Positions 17,754-26,940 of a stretch of DNA of 64,000 bases are shown piece by piece. The position numbers were made by a program, and so were the translations under genes. The notes below the pieces were generated by a model. That model saw only the letters and a list, made by a program, of their open reading frames with translations, did not search any database and had not been told where the DNA came from. Numbering within the stretch: the first letter of the stretch is position 1; each line of letters begins with the position of its first letter. Source of the DNA: Rhodobacter sp. (GTDB lineage Bacteria > Pseudomonadota > Alphaproteobacteria > Rhodobacterales > Rhodobacteraceae); NCBI GenBank assembly GCA_013821825.1, contig PNJK01000002.1:1-64000 (forward strand), given 5' to 3'.

Positions 17754-18943
17754 GCATCTTCGCAATGCCCTCGCTGGGCGCGGACATGGAAGAGGGCAAG
17801 CTGATCGAATGGCTGGTAAAGCCCGGCGACCGCGTGTCGAAGGGCGACATCGTGGCGGTGGTCGAAACCCAGAAGGGCGCCATCGAGATCGAGATCTTCG
17901 AGGCGGGCGAGATCGGCGCGCTCTTGGCCGAACCGGGACAGACACTACCGGTCGGCGCCCCTCTGGCCCGGCTGGGCGCGGCGGCCGAAGCGAAGGCCGC
18001 GCCCGCCCCGACGCCGGCGGCACCCAAGCCCGCACCGGAACCCGAGGTCGCAGCGAAACCGCCTGCCGCACCGGTCGCGCCGGTTCCGCCAGCTACCGCC
18101 CAAGGTGGCGTGCTTGCGTCGCCCGCCGCGCGAACCCTGGCGGCCGAGCGCGGCATCGCGCTGGAGACCGTCGCAGGGTCGGGCCCCGGCGGGGCGATCC
18201 TGTTGGCGGATGTCGAAAGCCAGGCCCAGCCCGCGCCAAGGCCAGAGGCGGAAAGGCCGAAGGGCAAGCCGGGCCTCGACATGGCCGAGATGCGCCGCGC
18301 CATCGCCGCCGCGATGAGCCGCGCCAAGCGCGAGATCCCGCATTACTACCTCAGCCACGAGATCGACCTGCAATCGGCGCAGGACCGGCTGACCGCTCTG
18401 AACGCGAACCGCACCCCGGACCAGCGGCTCTTGATGGGGGCAGTTCTGATCCGGGCAACGGTCCGGGCGCTGGCCAAGGTGCCAGAGCTGAACGGCCGCC
18501 TCGAGGCCGACCCCTATGCGCCGTCAGAGGCAGTGCATTGCGGGCTGGCCGTGGCGATGCGCGGCGGCGGGCTGATCGCTCCCGCGATCCTGGATGCCCA
18601 GGGCATGGACCTTGACCTGATCATGTCGGCGATGCGCGACCTTGTGGCCCGAACCCGCACAGGGCGCCTTCGCAACAGCGAGATCACCCAGGGCACGATT
18701 ACTGTCTCTTCCCTGGGAGAGACCGGCGTCGATGCGCTTTTTGGCGTGATCTATCCGCCGCAGGTGGCGCTGGTGGGCTTTGGTGCCCCGCGTCTGCGGC
18801 CTATGGTCCATGACGGCAGCGTGCAGCCGCGCCTTGCCGTGACGGCAACCCTTGCCGCCGACCACCGGGTCAGCGATGGCCGCCGTGGCGCGCTGTTCCT
18901 GGCCGAGATCGACCGCCTGCTACAGGAGCCCGAAACCCCATGA
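17750..18943 (+). CDS. Dihydrolipoyl acyltransferase (E2 component)
   Basis: This 397-residue E2 has one N-terminal lipoyl domain with the lipoylated lysine K42 in VETQKGAIE, an Ala/Pro-rich hinge (residues 80-120), a peripheral subunit-binding domain ([14 protein letters not shown] ... GSGPGG) and a C-terminal catalytic domain ending with the DHRVSDG active-site motif. The reading VETQKGAIE differs from the common VETDKA. It accepts the acyl group from the upstream E1 and passes it to CoA. No E3 (dihydrolipoyl dehydrogenase) gene is in the operon, so a housekeeping E3 must serve. The next gene overlaps by four bases. Confidence 0.92.
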   Translation: MSIFAMPSLGADMEEGKLIEWLVKPGDRVSKGDIVAVVETQKGAIEIEIFEAGEIGALLAEPGQTLPVGAPLARLGAAAEAKAAPAPTPAAPKPAPEPEVAAKPPAAPVAPVPPATAQGGVLASPAARTLAAERGIALETVAGSGPGGAILLADVESQAQPAPRPEAERPKGKPGLDMAEMRRAIAAAMSRAKREIPHYYLSHEIDLQSAQDRLTALNANRTPDQRLLMGAVLIRATVRALAKVPELNGRLEADPYAPSEAVHCGLAVAMRGGGLIAPAILDAQGMDLDLIMSAMRDLVARTRTGRLRNSEITQGTITVSSLGETGVDALFGVIYPPQVALVGFGAPRLRPMVHDGSVQPRLAVTATLAADHRVSDGRRGALFLAEIDRLLQEPETP

Positions 18944-19188
18944 CCCCCACCGACATCCGCGCCGGCTTTATCGCCGACTTGACCGCCGTCGCCCCGGACC
19001 TTGATCCGGGAAGCATCGGCGATACCGACCATCTGCAGGATGACCTTGGTCTTGATTCCATGGATTTTCTGAACCTCGTCAGCGCCTTGCACAAGCGGTT
19101 CGGCCTGCCGATCCCTGAAGCCGACTACCCGCAGCTGGCGACGCCGGAAAAGTCCGTGGCCTATCTGGCCAGCCAGCTGGCGACGTGA
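18940..19188 (+). CDS. Acyl carrier protein
   Basis: This 82-residue protein has the acyl-carrier fold pattern and the phosphopantetheine attachment motif GLDSMD with S40 as the modified serine. It is acidic, as expected, but diverges from fatty-acid AcpP in both termini. It overlaps the E2 gene by four bases and lies ten bases before ftsH. Its place between a 2-oxoacid dehydrogenase and a PHA synthase is unexpected, because both partners normally work with CoA. It may carry an acyl group between these enzymes or regulate one of them; neither is shown. Confidence 0.92.
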   Translation: MTPTDIRAGFIADLTAVAPDLDPGSIGDTDHLQDDLGLDSMDFLNLVSALHKRFGLPIPEADYPQLATPEKSVAYLASQLAT

Positions 19189-19198
19189 CCATCAAAGG

Positions 19199-21028
19199 AT
19201 GACGCCGACCATGGACCGAAAGCAGCAGATCCATTTGTGGTATTTTCTGGCGGCCTTCATGGGGCTGATGCTGGTGCAGTCCTGGCTGTCGCAGGCCTCG
19301 GTCACCCAGCGCATTCCCTACAGCACTTTCCTAGAGCATCTTGAAGCCGGCAGGATCGCGTCGGTAACCGTGCGGGCCGAACAGATCGAAGGTCGCTATG
19401 TCGACCCGATCGAAGGCAACACGCATTTCATCACCAACATCGTGCCGCCTGACCTGACCGAGCGGCTGGAACAGTCTGGTGCCGAGTTCGATGGCACGGT
19501 GCAGAACACCTTCCTGTCTACCCTTCTGTCCTGGTTCCTGCCGATGCTCCTGATCTTTGCCCTGTGGAGCTTCTTCTTGCGTGGGGCGATCGAGAAGCAG
19601 GGCCTGGGCGGGATGATGAGCGTCGGCAAGTCGCGCGCCAAAATCTACGTGGAACGCGACACCGGCGTCACTTTCGACGATGTGGCTGGCGTGGACGAGG
19701 CCAAGGCCGAACTGAAGGAGATCGTCGATTTCCTGAAGGAACCGAAGAAGTTCGGCCGGCTTGGCGCCCATATCCCGAAGGGGATCCTGCTGACCGGCCC
19801 GCCCGGCACCGGCAAGACGCTCTTTGCCCGTGCCATCGCGGGCGAGGCCGGGGTGCCGTTCTTCTCGATCTCGGGCAGCGAGTTCGTCGAGATGTTCGTG
19901 GGCGTCGGCGCGGCGCGGGTGCGCGACCTTTTCGATCAGGCGCGCAAGGCCGCGCCCTGCATCATCTTCATCGACGAGCTGGACGCCCTGGGCCGCCGTC
20001 GCGGCATTGGCGGCTTTGGCGGCGGGCATGACGAGAAGGAGCAGACGCTGAACCAGCTTCTGGCCGAACTTGACGGGTTCGATCCGCGCGAAGGCATCGT
20101 GCTTCTGGCCGCGACCAACCGGCCTGAAATCCTTGACCCGGCGCTGATGCGGGCCGGGCGGTTCGACCGTCAGGTGGTGGTGGACCGGCCCGACAAGACC
20201 GGCCGGGCCGCGATCCTGCGGGTGCATCTGCGCAAGGTGGCCGTCGATCCCGCGCTGGATATCGACGCGGTGGCCGGGCTCACTCCGGGCTTCACCGGCG
20301 CGGAGCTGGCCAATCTGGTGAACGAGGCGGCGATCCATGCCACAAGGCGCGGTGGGGTTGCAGTGGGGATGGCCGACATCACCTCGGCAATCGAACGCGT
20401 CGTGGCCGGGATGGAGCGCAAGGGCCGGCTACTGAACGCCCGTGAACGCGAGACCGTTGCCTGGCACGAGATGGGCCACGCGCTGGCCGCCGCCCGCCTG
20501 CCGGGGTCCGACCCGGTGCACAAGGTGTCGATCATCCCGCGCACCATCGGCGCTCTGGGCTATACCATGACCCGCCCGACAGAAGACCGGTTCCTGATCA
20601 CCCTGACGGAACTGGAAAACCGCATGGTGATGCTGCTGGCCGGGCGCGCGGCGGAACAGATCCGCTTTGCCGAGGTGTCGACCGGGGCGGCGGACGATCT
20701 GGTGCGTGCCACCGACATCGCGCGCCAGATCGTCACCCGTTTCGGCATGCATGAAACCCTCGGCCAGGCGGTTCTGGAACAGGACCGCGGCGGTTTCCTG
20801 GGCGAGGACCGGCTAAGCTTTACCCCGCGCGACCATTCCGAAGCCACCGCGCGCGAGGTTGATCTGGCCGTGCGCGGGCTTCTGGAAGATGCCTATCAGC
20901 AGGCGCTCGCCCTGCTGAAAGAGGTCCGCGCCGATCTGGAGGCCGGGGCCAGGCTCCTCATGGAACGCGAGACGATTACCCCTGCCGACTTCCCGCCCCT
21001 GAATCCGAAGGAGGCCCGCGCCGCATGA
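19199..21028 (+). CDS. ftsH: FtsH-type membrane AAA+ zinc metalloprotease (operon paralogue)
   Basis: This 609-residue protein has the FtsH layout: a first membrane segment near residues 13-33, a periplasmic domain, a second membrane segment near 101-126, an AAA+ domain with Walker A GPPGTGKT (about 200) and Walker [34 protein letters not shown], and the M41 zinc motif HEMGH (about 422-426). HEMGH replaces the usual HEAGH but keeps all zinc and catalytic residues. It is a little shorter than housekeeping FtsH, mainly at the C terminus. Its position inside this operon suggests a specialised paralogue controlling the dehydrogenase, ACP or PHA granule proteins. It overlaps phaC by four bases. 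Two start codons 12 bases apart are possible. Confidence 0.93.
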   Translation: MTPTMDRKQQIHLWYFLAAFMGLMLVQSWLSQASVTQRIPYSTFLEHLEAGRIASVTVRAEQIEGRYVDPIEGNTHFITNIVPPDLTERLEQSGAEFDGTVQNTFLSTLLSWFLPMLLIFALWSFFLRGAIEKQGLGGMMSVGKSRAKIYVERDTGVTFDDVAGVDEAKAELKEIVDFLKEPKKFGRLGAHIPKGILLTGPPGTGKTLFARAIAGEAGVPFFSISGSEFVEMFVGVGAARVRDLFDQARKAAPCIIFIDELDALGRRRGIGGFGGGHDEKEQTLNQLLAELDGFDPREGIVLLAATNRPEILDPALMRAGRFDRQVVVDRPDKTGRAAILRVHLRKVAVDPALDIDAVAGLTPGFTGAELANLVNEAAIHATRRGGVAVGMADITSAIERVVAGMERKGRLLNARERETVAWHEMGHALAAARLPGSDPVHKVSIIPRTIGALGYTMTRPTEDRFLITLTELENRMVMLLAGRAAEQIRFAEVSTGAADDLVRATDIARQIVTRFGMHETLGQAVLEQDRGGFLGEDRLSFTPRDHSEATAREVDLAVRGLLEDAYQQALALLKEVRADLEAGARLLMERETITPADFPPLNPKEARAA

Positions 21029-22911
21029 CCCGCCCCCCTACCCGCCCCCCAACCCGCCGCCCCTCCCGAAAGCCGACCCAGACGCCGACCCGCCTGCGTC
21101 CTGCCTTGGTTGCCAAGGATGCCTCCCAACTGCCAGCGGTCATCCCGCAACTGGTGGCACCCTCCGGCAAGCCCGCGGAGCGCGAAGACGCTAAGCACCA
21201 CCACGCGGCCATTGATCGCGGCGTCATGGCCAGCCTGGCGCAAATGACGGCGGGGCTTTCGCCCCACGCCATGTTCGATGCCTGGAACGACTGGGCGATG
21301 CATCTTTCCCGCGCTCCGGGGCGGCAGCTGGAGCTGATGGAGCGGGCACAGGCCAATTGGCTGAAGCTGTCGCAATTCGCCCTTGCCGCTGTCCTGGGCA
21401 AGTCACCGGAAAAGCCCTTCCAGCCCGGTCCCTATGACACGCGCTGGTCGCATGAAGGCTGGGACAAGGCGCCCTTCGCGCTGTGGCAGCAGGGGTTTCT
21501 GGGCCTGCAGGATTGGTGGCAGGCCGCCACGGCCGACCTGCCGGGCCTGCGCCACCAGAACGCCCAACGCGCCGGCTTCATGATGCGGCAGTTGCTGGAC
21601 ACCGTGTCGCCGTCCAACTTCCCGCTCGCCAATCCTGAGATCCTGGAGAAGACGCGCAAGACCCATGGCCGAAATCTGATCGACGGGGCCGCGCATTTCG
21701 CAGACGACGCCCGCCATATCCTTGCCCATGAACACCGGCCCGTGCCGGAAGCCTTTGCGTTGGGCAAGGTGCTAGCCTGCACCCCCGGCACCGTGGTCTT
21801 TCGCAACGAATTGATGGAATTGATCCAATATGCCCCCGCAACCGAGATGGTGCACGCCGAGCCGGTGCTGATCGTCCCGGCCTGGATCATGAAATACTAC
21901 ATCCTCGACCTTTCCCCGGAGAACTCGTTCATCCGCTGGCTGGTCAGCCAGGGTTACACCGTCTTCTGCATCTCGTGGTGCAACCCGACGGCAGATCAGG
22001 GTGGCGTGTCGCTTGAGGACTACCGGACCCAGGGCGTCATGCAGGCGGTAAAGGTCATCAACGAGATCCTGCCTGGCCAGAAGATCCATGCCAACGGCTA
22101 TTGTCTTGGCGGAACGCTTCTGGCGATTGCGGCCGCCACTATGGCACGCAATCACGATGACCGCTTCGCATCGGTGACGCTGATGGCCGCCCAGGTCGAT
22201 TTTGCCGAGGCGGGCGAGCTTTTGCTGTTTCTCGATGAAAGCCAGGTGGCCCTGCTGGAAGACCTGATGTGGGCGCAAGGCTATCTTGACAGGCCACAGA
22301 TGTCGGGCGCCTTCGCGGCGATCCGGTCGGAAGACCTGATCTGGTCGCGCGCCACGCGCCGTTATTTTCTGGGACAGCCTGACCTGCCGACGGACATGAC
22401 CGTCTGGGTCAACGACACCACAAGAATGCCGGCGCGGATGCACTCGGAATACCTGCGGGGGGTGTTTCTGGAAAACCGCATCACTGCCGGCCGGTTTTCT
22501 GTCGAAGGCCGCGTCATCGCCCTGAAGGATATGGAGGTGCCGATGTTCGTCGTGGCGACAGAGACTGATCACATCGCGCCATGGCGGTCTGTCTACAAGA
22601 CCTCGCTGTTCACCGATTGCGACCTGCATTTCCTTCTGACCAAGGGCGGCCACAACGGCGGCATCCTGTCCGACCCCGGCCGCAAGGGGCGTCACTACCG
22701 GATCGGGCATCGCCCGGCCGGTGCCCATTACCGCGACCCCGACAGATGGCTGGCGACCCATGATCCCAAGCCCGGATCCTGGTGGCCGGAATGGGCGCAA
22801 TGGCTGGATGGGCTAAGCGATGACCTTGTCCCCGCGCGTCATCCCGCAGCAGCGCAACCCGGCGATCCACCCCGCGATCCGGCCCCGGGGCGCTATGTCA
22901 TGGTGCCGTGA
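21025..22911 (+). CDS. phaC: Polyhydroxyalkanoate synthase, class I type
   Basis: This 628-residue alpha/beta-hydrolase-fold enzyme polymerises (R)-3-hydroxyacyl-CoA. The lipase-like box reads GYCLGG with the catalytic C360; D515 (ETDHIAPW) and H543 (KGGHNGG) complete the triad. The conserved PHA_synthase_N region (FPLANPEILEKTRKTHGRN...) and IVPAWIMKYYILDLSPENS, FCISWCNP are present. The first 40 residues are a low-complexity Thr/Pro/Arg stretch (RPPTRPPTRRPSRKPTQTPT) that is not part of the catalytic core. It ends the six-gene operon. The class I assignment rests on its single-subunit length; no phaE or phaR is nearby. Confidence 0.95.
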   Translation: MTRPPTRPPTRRPSRKPTQTPTRLRPALVAKDASQLPAVIPQLVAPSGKPAEREDAKHHHAAIDRGVMASLAQMTAGLSPHAMFDAWNDWAMHLSRAPGRQLELMERAQANWLKLSQFALAAVLGKSPEKPFQPGPYDTRWSHEGWDKAPFALWQQGFLGLQDWWQAATADLPGLRHQNAQRAGFMMRQLLDTVSPSNFPLANPEILEKTRKTHGRNLIDGAAHFADDARHILAHEHRPVPEAFALGKVLACTPGTVVFRNELMELIQYAPATEMVHAEPVLIVPAWIMKYYILDLSPENSFIRWLVSQGYTVFCISWCNPTADQGGVSLEDYRTQGVMQAVKVINEILPGQKIHANGYCLGGTLLAIAAATMARNHDDRFASVTLMAAQVDFAEAGELLLFLDESQVALLEDLMWAQGYLDRPQMSGAFAAIRSEDLIWSRATRRYFLGQPDLPTDMTVWVNDTTRMPARMHSEYLRGVFLENRITAGRFSVEGRVIALKDMEVPMFVVATETDHIAPWRSVYKTSLFTDCDLHFLLTKGGHNGGILSDPGRKGRHYRIGHRPAGAHYRDPDRWLATHDPKPGSWWPEWAQWLDGLSDDLVPARHPAAAQPGDPPRDPAPGRYVMVP

Positions 22912-22960
22912 CGGGCGAGGCCGGGGATGCTGCTTGGCCAGGCCGCACTTTGGCAGCGCC

Positions 22961-24190
22961 TCAGATCGGTCGCCCTGTCAGCAGCTTCGGCAGTTCCCCG
23001 GTCAGCCCCGCCGCCTGCCGGATGAACCCGCGCCGCACTCCCGGCAAGGCCGAGACGACACCCATCCCCAGATCCCGCCCCAGCCGAAGGACGGGGTTGT
23101 CGGTGGAAAACACCCGGTTCACCGCGTCCATCCCCAAGGCAAGCACGGTGGCATCGAACCGCCGCCAGCGCTGATATTCCTCCAATGCCATCGCGTTTCC
23201 CGGCTCCTCGCCGCGACGGCGGGCCAGGATCAGCACTTCGGCCAAAGCCGCCACATCCCGCAGACCAAGGTTCAGCCCCTGCCCGGCAATCGGATGCACC
23301 CCATGTGCCGCATCGCCCACAAGAGCGACCCGCTCGGCCACGAAGCGTTCCGCCAGCGACAGCGACAGCGGATAGGTGAACCGCGTTCCGGCAAGGCTGA
23401 TCTCGCCGAGGAAATCGCCAAAGCGGGGTCGCAGCGCCGCAAGATACTGCTCATCCGGCAGCGCCTGAATGGCGGTTGCCGCATCCTCGTCCTCGCTCCA
23501 GACGATGCTGGAATGGTGCCCGCCCTTCAAGGGCAGGATGGCCAGCGGGCCCGAGGGCATGAAGAACTGCTGCGCTATGCCCATGTGGTCGCGCTCGTGC
23601 CGGATCGCGGTGACAAGCGCCGTCTGTCCGTAGCCCCAGCCGACACGCTTGATCCCAGCCCGCGTGGCCGTCCCTGATCCACGGCCATCGCAGCCGACCA
23701 GAAGCCCCGCTGTCTGCACCCGACCAGAGGCCAGTGTCACCGTCACGCCCGACGCCGCCACCTCCTGCGCAACGACCGCCTCGCCTGACATGAGGGCAAT
23801 CCCCGGTTCCGCCTTCATCGCCGCCAGAAACGCCGCGTAAAGGTGCCGATCCTCCAGCATGTGGCCCATCGGGCCTTCCTCGATCTCGGCATGGTCGAAA
23901 TGCAGGAAAAACGGCGCCGCACCCTCGCCCGGCCTGCCGTCGCTGGCCTTGATCTCCAGGATCGGCTGCGCCATGTCGGCCACGGCAGCCCAGACACCGA
24001 TCGCCTTCAGCAATCGCGTCGAGGCAATGGCCAAAGCATAGGCTCGCCCGTCGAACCCTGCCTCGGCCCGCGCGGGGGCTGGCCGTGCGTCAACCACCGT
24101 GACCCGGAACCCCCCCTGTGCCAGCGCCAAAGCCAAGGCCGGGCCGTTCAAGCCCCCACCCGCAATCAGGATATCCGTGTCCCATGTCAT
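22961..24190 (-). CDS. UbiH/UbiF/COQ6-family FAD monooxygenase
   Basis: This 409-residue flavoprotein hydroxylase most likely acts in ubiquinone ring hydroxylation. It has the N-terminal ADP-binding ILIAGGGLNGPALALALAQ, the DG motif LLVGCDGRGSGTA, and the family signature VALVGDAAHGVHPIAGQGLNLGLRD. The start is MTWDTDILI; the longer frame upstream is antisense to the amidase start. Which ring carbon it hydroxylates cannot be told. It is divergent from the amidase gene and convergent with phaC. Confidence 0.92.
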   Translation of the reverse strand: MTWDTDILIAGGGLNGPALALALAQGGFRVTVVDARPAPARAEAGFDGRAYALAIASTRLLKAIGVWAAVADMAQPILEIKASDGRPGEGAAPFFLHFDHAEIEEGPMGHMLEDRHLYAAFLAAMKAEPGIALMSGEAVVAQEVAASGVTVTLASGRVQTAGLLVGCDGRGSGTATRAGIKRVGWGYGQTALVTAIRHERDHMGIAQQFFMPSGPLAILPLKGGHHSSIVWSEDEDAATAIQALPDEQYLAALRPRFGDFLGEISLAGTRFTYPLSLSLAERFVAERVALVGDAAHGVHPIAGQGLNLGLRDVAALAEVLILARRRGEEPGNAMALEEYQRWRRFDATVLALGMDAVNRVFSTDNPVLRLGRDLGMGVVSALPGVRRGFIRQAAGLTGELPKLLTGRPI

Positions 24191-24269
24191 GCCCCAACAG
24201 ATACCTTGCGCTGCCGGATTGTCCATGCTTCCCCAAACCGCTAGCGTGCAGACAAAACGGGGAACCTTG

Positions 24270-25601
24270 ATGACCGGCACCTGGGCGAACATGACGGCGG
24301 CCGAGCTTGGTCGCGAAATCGGCCAGGGTCGCATCCATCCCGTCGAACTGACCGAGGCGTTCCTCGACGCCATCGACACCCACCCGCTTGCCCCCCGCAT
24401 CTACGCCCGCTCTACCCCCGCTCGCGCAAGGGGAGAGGCGATGGCCGCCGCCGGCAGGGCAAAGGCTGGCCTGCGCCGGGGCTTGCTGGATGGGGTGCCG
24501 ATCAGCTGGAAGGACCTCTTCGACACCGCAGGCATCGCGACCGAGGCTGGCTCCGCCCTTCTGAAACACCGCACCCCCACCCGCGATGCCGCCGTGCTGG
24601 AAACCGCCACGCTTCAGGGCCTCGTCTGCCTGGGCAAGACCCATATGTCGGAACTGGCCTTCTCCGGCCTTGGCCTGAACCCTGTCACCGCCACGCCGCC
24701 CTGCCTGAACGACGACCGCGCCGCGCCGGGCGGCTCGTCCTCCGGCGCTGCCGCCTCGGTCGCCTTCGGCCTTGCCCCTGCGGCGATCGGGTCCGACACC
24801 GGCGGCTCGGTCCGCATCCCCGCCGCCTGGAATGACCTTGTCGGCCTGAAGACCACTGCGGGCAGCCTGCCCCTGACCGGCAGCGTCCCGCTATGCGAGG
24901 CGTTTGACACCATCGGCCCCCTTGCCCATTCGGTCGAGGATTGCGCCCACCTCCTTGCCGCGCTGCAGGGTTCACGCGCAGCCGACCTCACCGGCGCCAG
25001 CCTGACCGGCAAACGCCTTGCCATTCTTGAAACCGTTGCGCTGGACGACGTTCGAGACCGTCCCGCCGCGGGCTTCGAAGATGCCACCCGGCGCCTCGCC
25101 CGCTCCGGGGCCATCCTCGACCGGATCAAACTGCCCGAGGTGGCCGAGGCGATGGGGCTTGCTGCGATTCTCTTTACCGCCGAAGCCTATGGCATTTGGC
25201 GCGAAACCATTGAAAAGGCGCCGGAAAAGATGTTCCCCCGCATTCTGGAGCGCTTTCGCTCCGGTGCCAGCTTCAGTGCCATGGATTATGTTGCCGCCTG
25301 GCGCCGTCTGCATGCGATCCGTGCCATCTGGGCCGACCGCACGGCCGGTCATGACGCGGTGATCCTGCCGACCTCGCCCATCCTGCCGCCCAATGCGAAC
25401 CGGCTGATGACCGACGACGCCTATTACGTGACCGAGAACCTGCTGGCGCTGCGCAATACAAGGATTGGCAACCTTCTGGGTCTTTGCGCCCTCAGCCTGC
25501 CCACCTCGCAACCGTCCTGCGGGATCAGTCTGATGAGCGCCCCTGGCACCGAGGCAAGGCTTCTCCGCCTCGGCTCGGCCGCCGAACGGGCGCTGCGGTA
25601 G
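24270..25601 (+). CDS. Amidase-signature-family protein
   Basis: This 443-residue serine amidase has the full Ser-cisSer-Lys triad: the lysine in ISWKDLFDTAG, the cis-serine in GGSSSGAAASVAFGL and the nucleophile in SDTGGSVRIPAAW. It lacks GatA-specific features and no gatC or gatB is adjacent, so it is probably a general amidase of unknown substrate. The start MTGTWANM follows ACGGGGAACC; an upstream ATG in the divergent intergenic region is less likely. The order UbiH-like, amidase, aminotransferase, ftsK is familiar in Rhodobacterales. Confidence 0.9.
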   Translation: MTGTWANMTAAELGREIGQGRIHPVELTEAFLDAIDTHPLAPRIYARSTPARARGEAMAAAGRAKAGLRRGLLDGVPISWKDLFDTAGIATEAGSALLKHRTPTRDAAVLETATLQGLVCLGKTHMSELAFSGLGLNPVTATPPCLNDDRAAPGGSSSGAAASVAFGLAPAAIGSDTGGSVRIPAAWNDLVGLKTTAGSLPLTGSVPLCEAFDTIGPLAHSVEDCAHLLAALQGSRAADLTGASLTGKRLAILETVALDDVRDRPAAGFEDATRRLARSGAILDRIKLPEVAEAMGLAAILFTAEAYGIWRETIEKAPEKMFPRILERFRSGASFSAMDYVAAWRRLHAIRAIWADRTAGHDAVILPTSPILPPNANRLMTDDAYYVTENLLALRNTRIGNLLGLCALSLPTSQPSCGISLMSAPGTEARLLRLGSAAERALR

Positions 25602-25754
25602 GTCAGGGTTCACCCCGACTCCGCTCTCGCTCTGCCAAAAAGCCACAACCTGCCCGGCCAACCCCCTAACCCGGCTGGTTTTTCTGGACCTGGCCTGCCT
25701 GACTGGCTATCGTTCCCATAAATGGGGCGCATAGACCCCGAACTTGAGGCAGCA

Positions 25755-26933
25755 ATGGCGTTTCCTGAGCGGTTTTCGAACCTGCCAGACTATGCGTTTC
25801 CGCGCCTGCGGAAACTTCTGGACGCGCACCCACCCGGCGGTGTGCCAATATCCATGACTATCGGTGAACCGCGCCATGCCATGCCCGATTTCGTCGGTAG
25901 GGTCCTTGCCGCCAACCTGGCGGGCTTCGGCGTCTACCCTCCCAACGACGGTGCGCCGGAACTTCTGGCCGCGATCTCCGGCTGGATCGCGCGGCGTTAT
26001 GGCGTGAACCTGTCCGAAGACCGGCTCATGGCCCTGAACGGCACGCGCGAGGGGCTTTTCAACGCGGCCATCGCACTTTGTCCGGAAAGCAAGGCGGGGC
26101 AAAAGCCTGTCATCCTGATGCCGAACCCATTCTATCAGGTCTATGCCGTCGCGGCCCTGACCGTTAACGCAGAGCCGGTCTATGTGCCCGCAACCGCTGC
26201 CACGGGCCACCTGCCGGATTACGGCAGCCTGCCCAAGGATGTGCTTGACCGGACCGCGCTGGTCTACATCTGCTCACCCGCCAATCCGCAAGGGGCGGTG
26301 GCTTCGGCTGACTACCTGGCCGACCTGCTGACGCTGGCTGAAAAGCACGATTTCCGCATCCTCGCCGACGAATGCTACTGCGAGATCTGGCGTGACGCGC
26401 CGCCTCCAGGACTTCTCCAGATTGCTCAACACCAAGGCGCCGATCCCGAACGCGCGCTGGTGTTCCATTCGTTGTCGAAACGGTCGAACCTTCCGGGGCT
26501 GCGGTCAGGTTTTGTCGCGGCGGGGCCAGAGTGCATGCTGCGCCTGCGCCAACTGCGCGCCTTCGCCGGTGCACCACTGCCCCTGCCGTTGCAAAAGGTG
26601 GCCGAGGCGTGCTGGCAGGATGAGGACCACGTCACCGCCTCGCGTGCGCTCTATCAGGCGAAGTTCGCCGACGCAGACCGCATTTTCGCGGGTCTGCAAG
26701 GCTATCAGGCCCCGGATGGGGGCTTTTTCCTCTGGCTGCCTGTCGACGATGGCGAAGCCGCGGCACTGAAACTCTGGCGCGAAACGGGGGTGCGGGTTCT
26801 GCCCGGCGCTTACCTGTCGCGTGAAGTTGGGGGCCAGAACCCCGGCAAAGGCTATATCCGGGTCGCCCTTGTGGCCCCGGCAGAAGAAACGCAGCGCGGG
26901 CTGACCCAGCTTCGCGACTGTCTATACGGGTGA
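25755..26933 (+). CDS. Class I/II aminotransferase (DapC-like)
   Basis: This 392-residue PLP enzyme has the fold-type I pattern: [12 protein letters not shown] near the N terminus, a PNPFYQVY loop, [24 protein letters not shown] with the PLP-contacting aspartate, and [15 protein letters not shown] with the Schiff-base lysine. The closest type by eye is succinyldiaminopimelate/aspartate-family aminotransferase, so a role in lysine and peptidoglycan precursor synthesis is possible. The start chosen (MAFPERFS) has a GAGG site upstream; an ATG 33 bases earlier is in frame. It ends seven bases before ftsK. Confidence 0.88.
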   Translation: MAFPERFSNLPDYAFPRLRKLLDAHPPGGVPISMTIGEPRHAMPDFVGRVLAANLAGFGVYPPNDGAPELLAAISGWIARRYGVNLSEDRLMALNGTREGLFNAAIALCPESKAGQKPVILMPNPFYQVYAVAALTVNAEPVYVPATAATGHLPDYGSLPKDVLDRTALVYICSPANPQGAVASADYLADLLTLAEKHDFRILADECYCEIWRDAPPPGLLQIAQHQGADPERALVFHSLSKRSNLPGLRSGFVAAGPECMLRLRQLRAFAGAPLPLPLQKVAEACWQDEDHVTASRALYQAKFADADRIFAGLQGYQAPDGGFFLWLPVDDGEAAALKLWRETGVRVLPGAYLSREVGGQNPGKGYIRVALVAPAEETQRGLTQLRDCLYG

Positions 26934-26940
26934 GGTGACC

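Noticed and set aside
15381-18071. 896-codon minus-strand open frame
   Set aside because: It is antisense to the clearly coding acs, E1 and E2 genes and has Arg/His/Gln-rich composition typical of GC-rich shadow frames.
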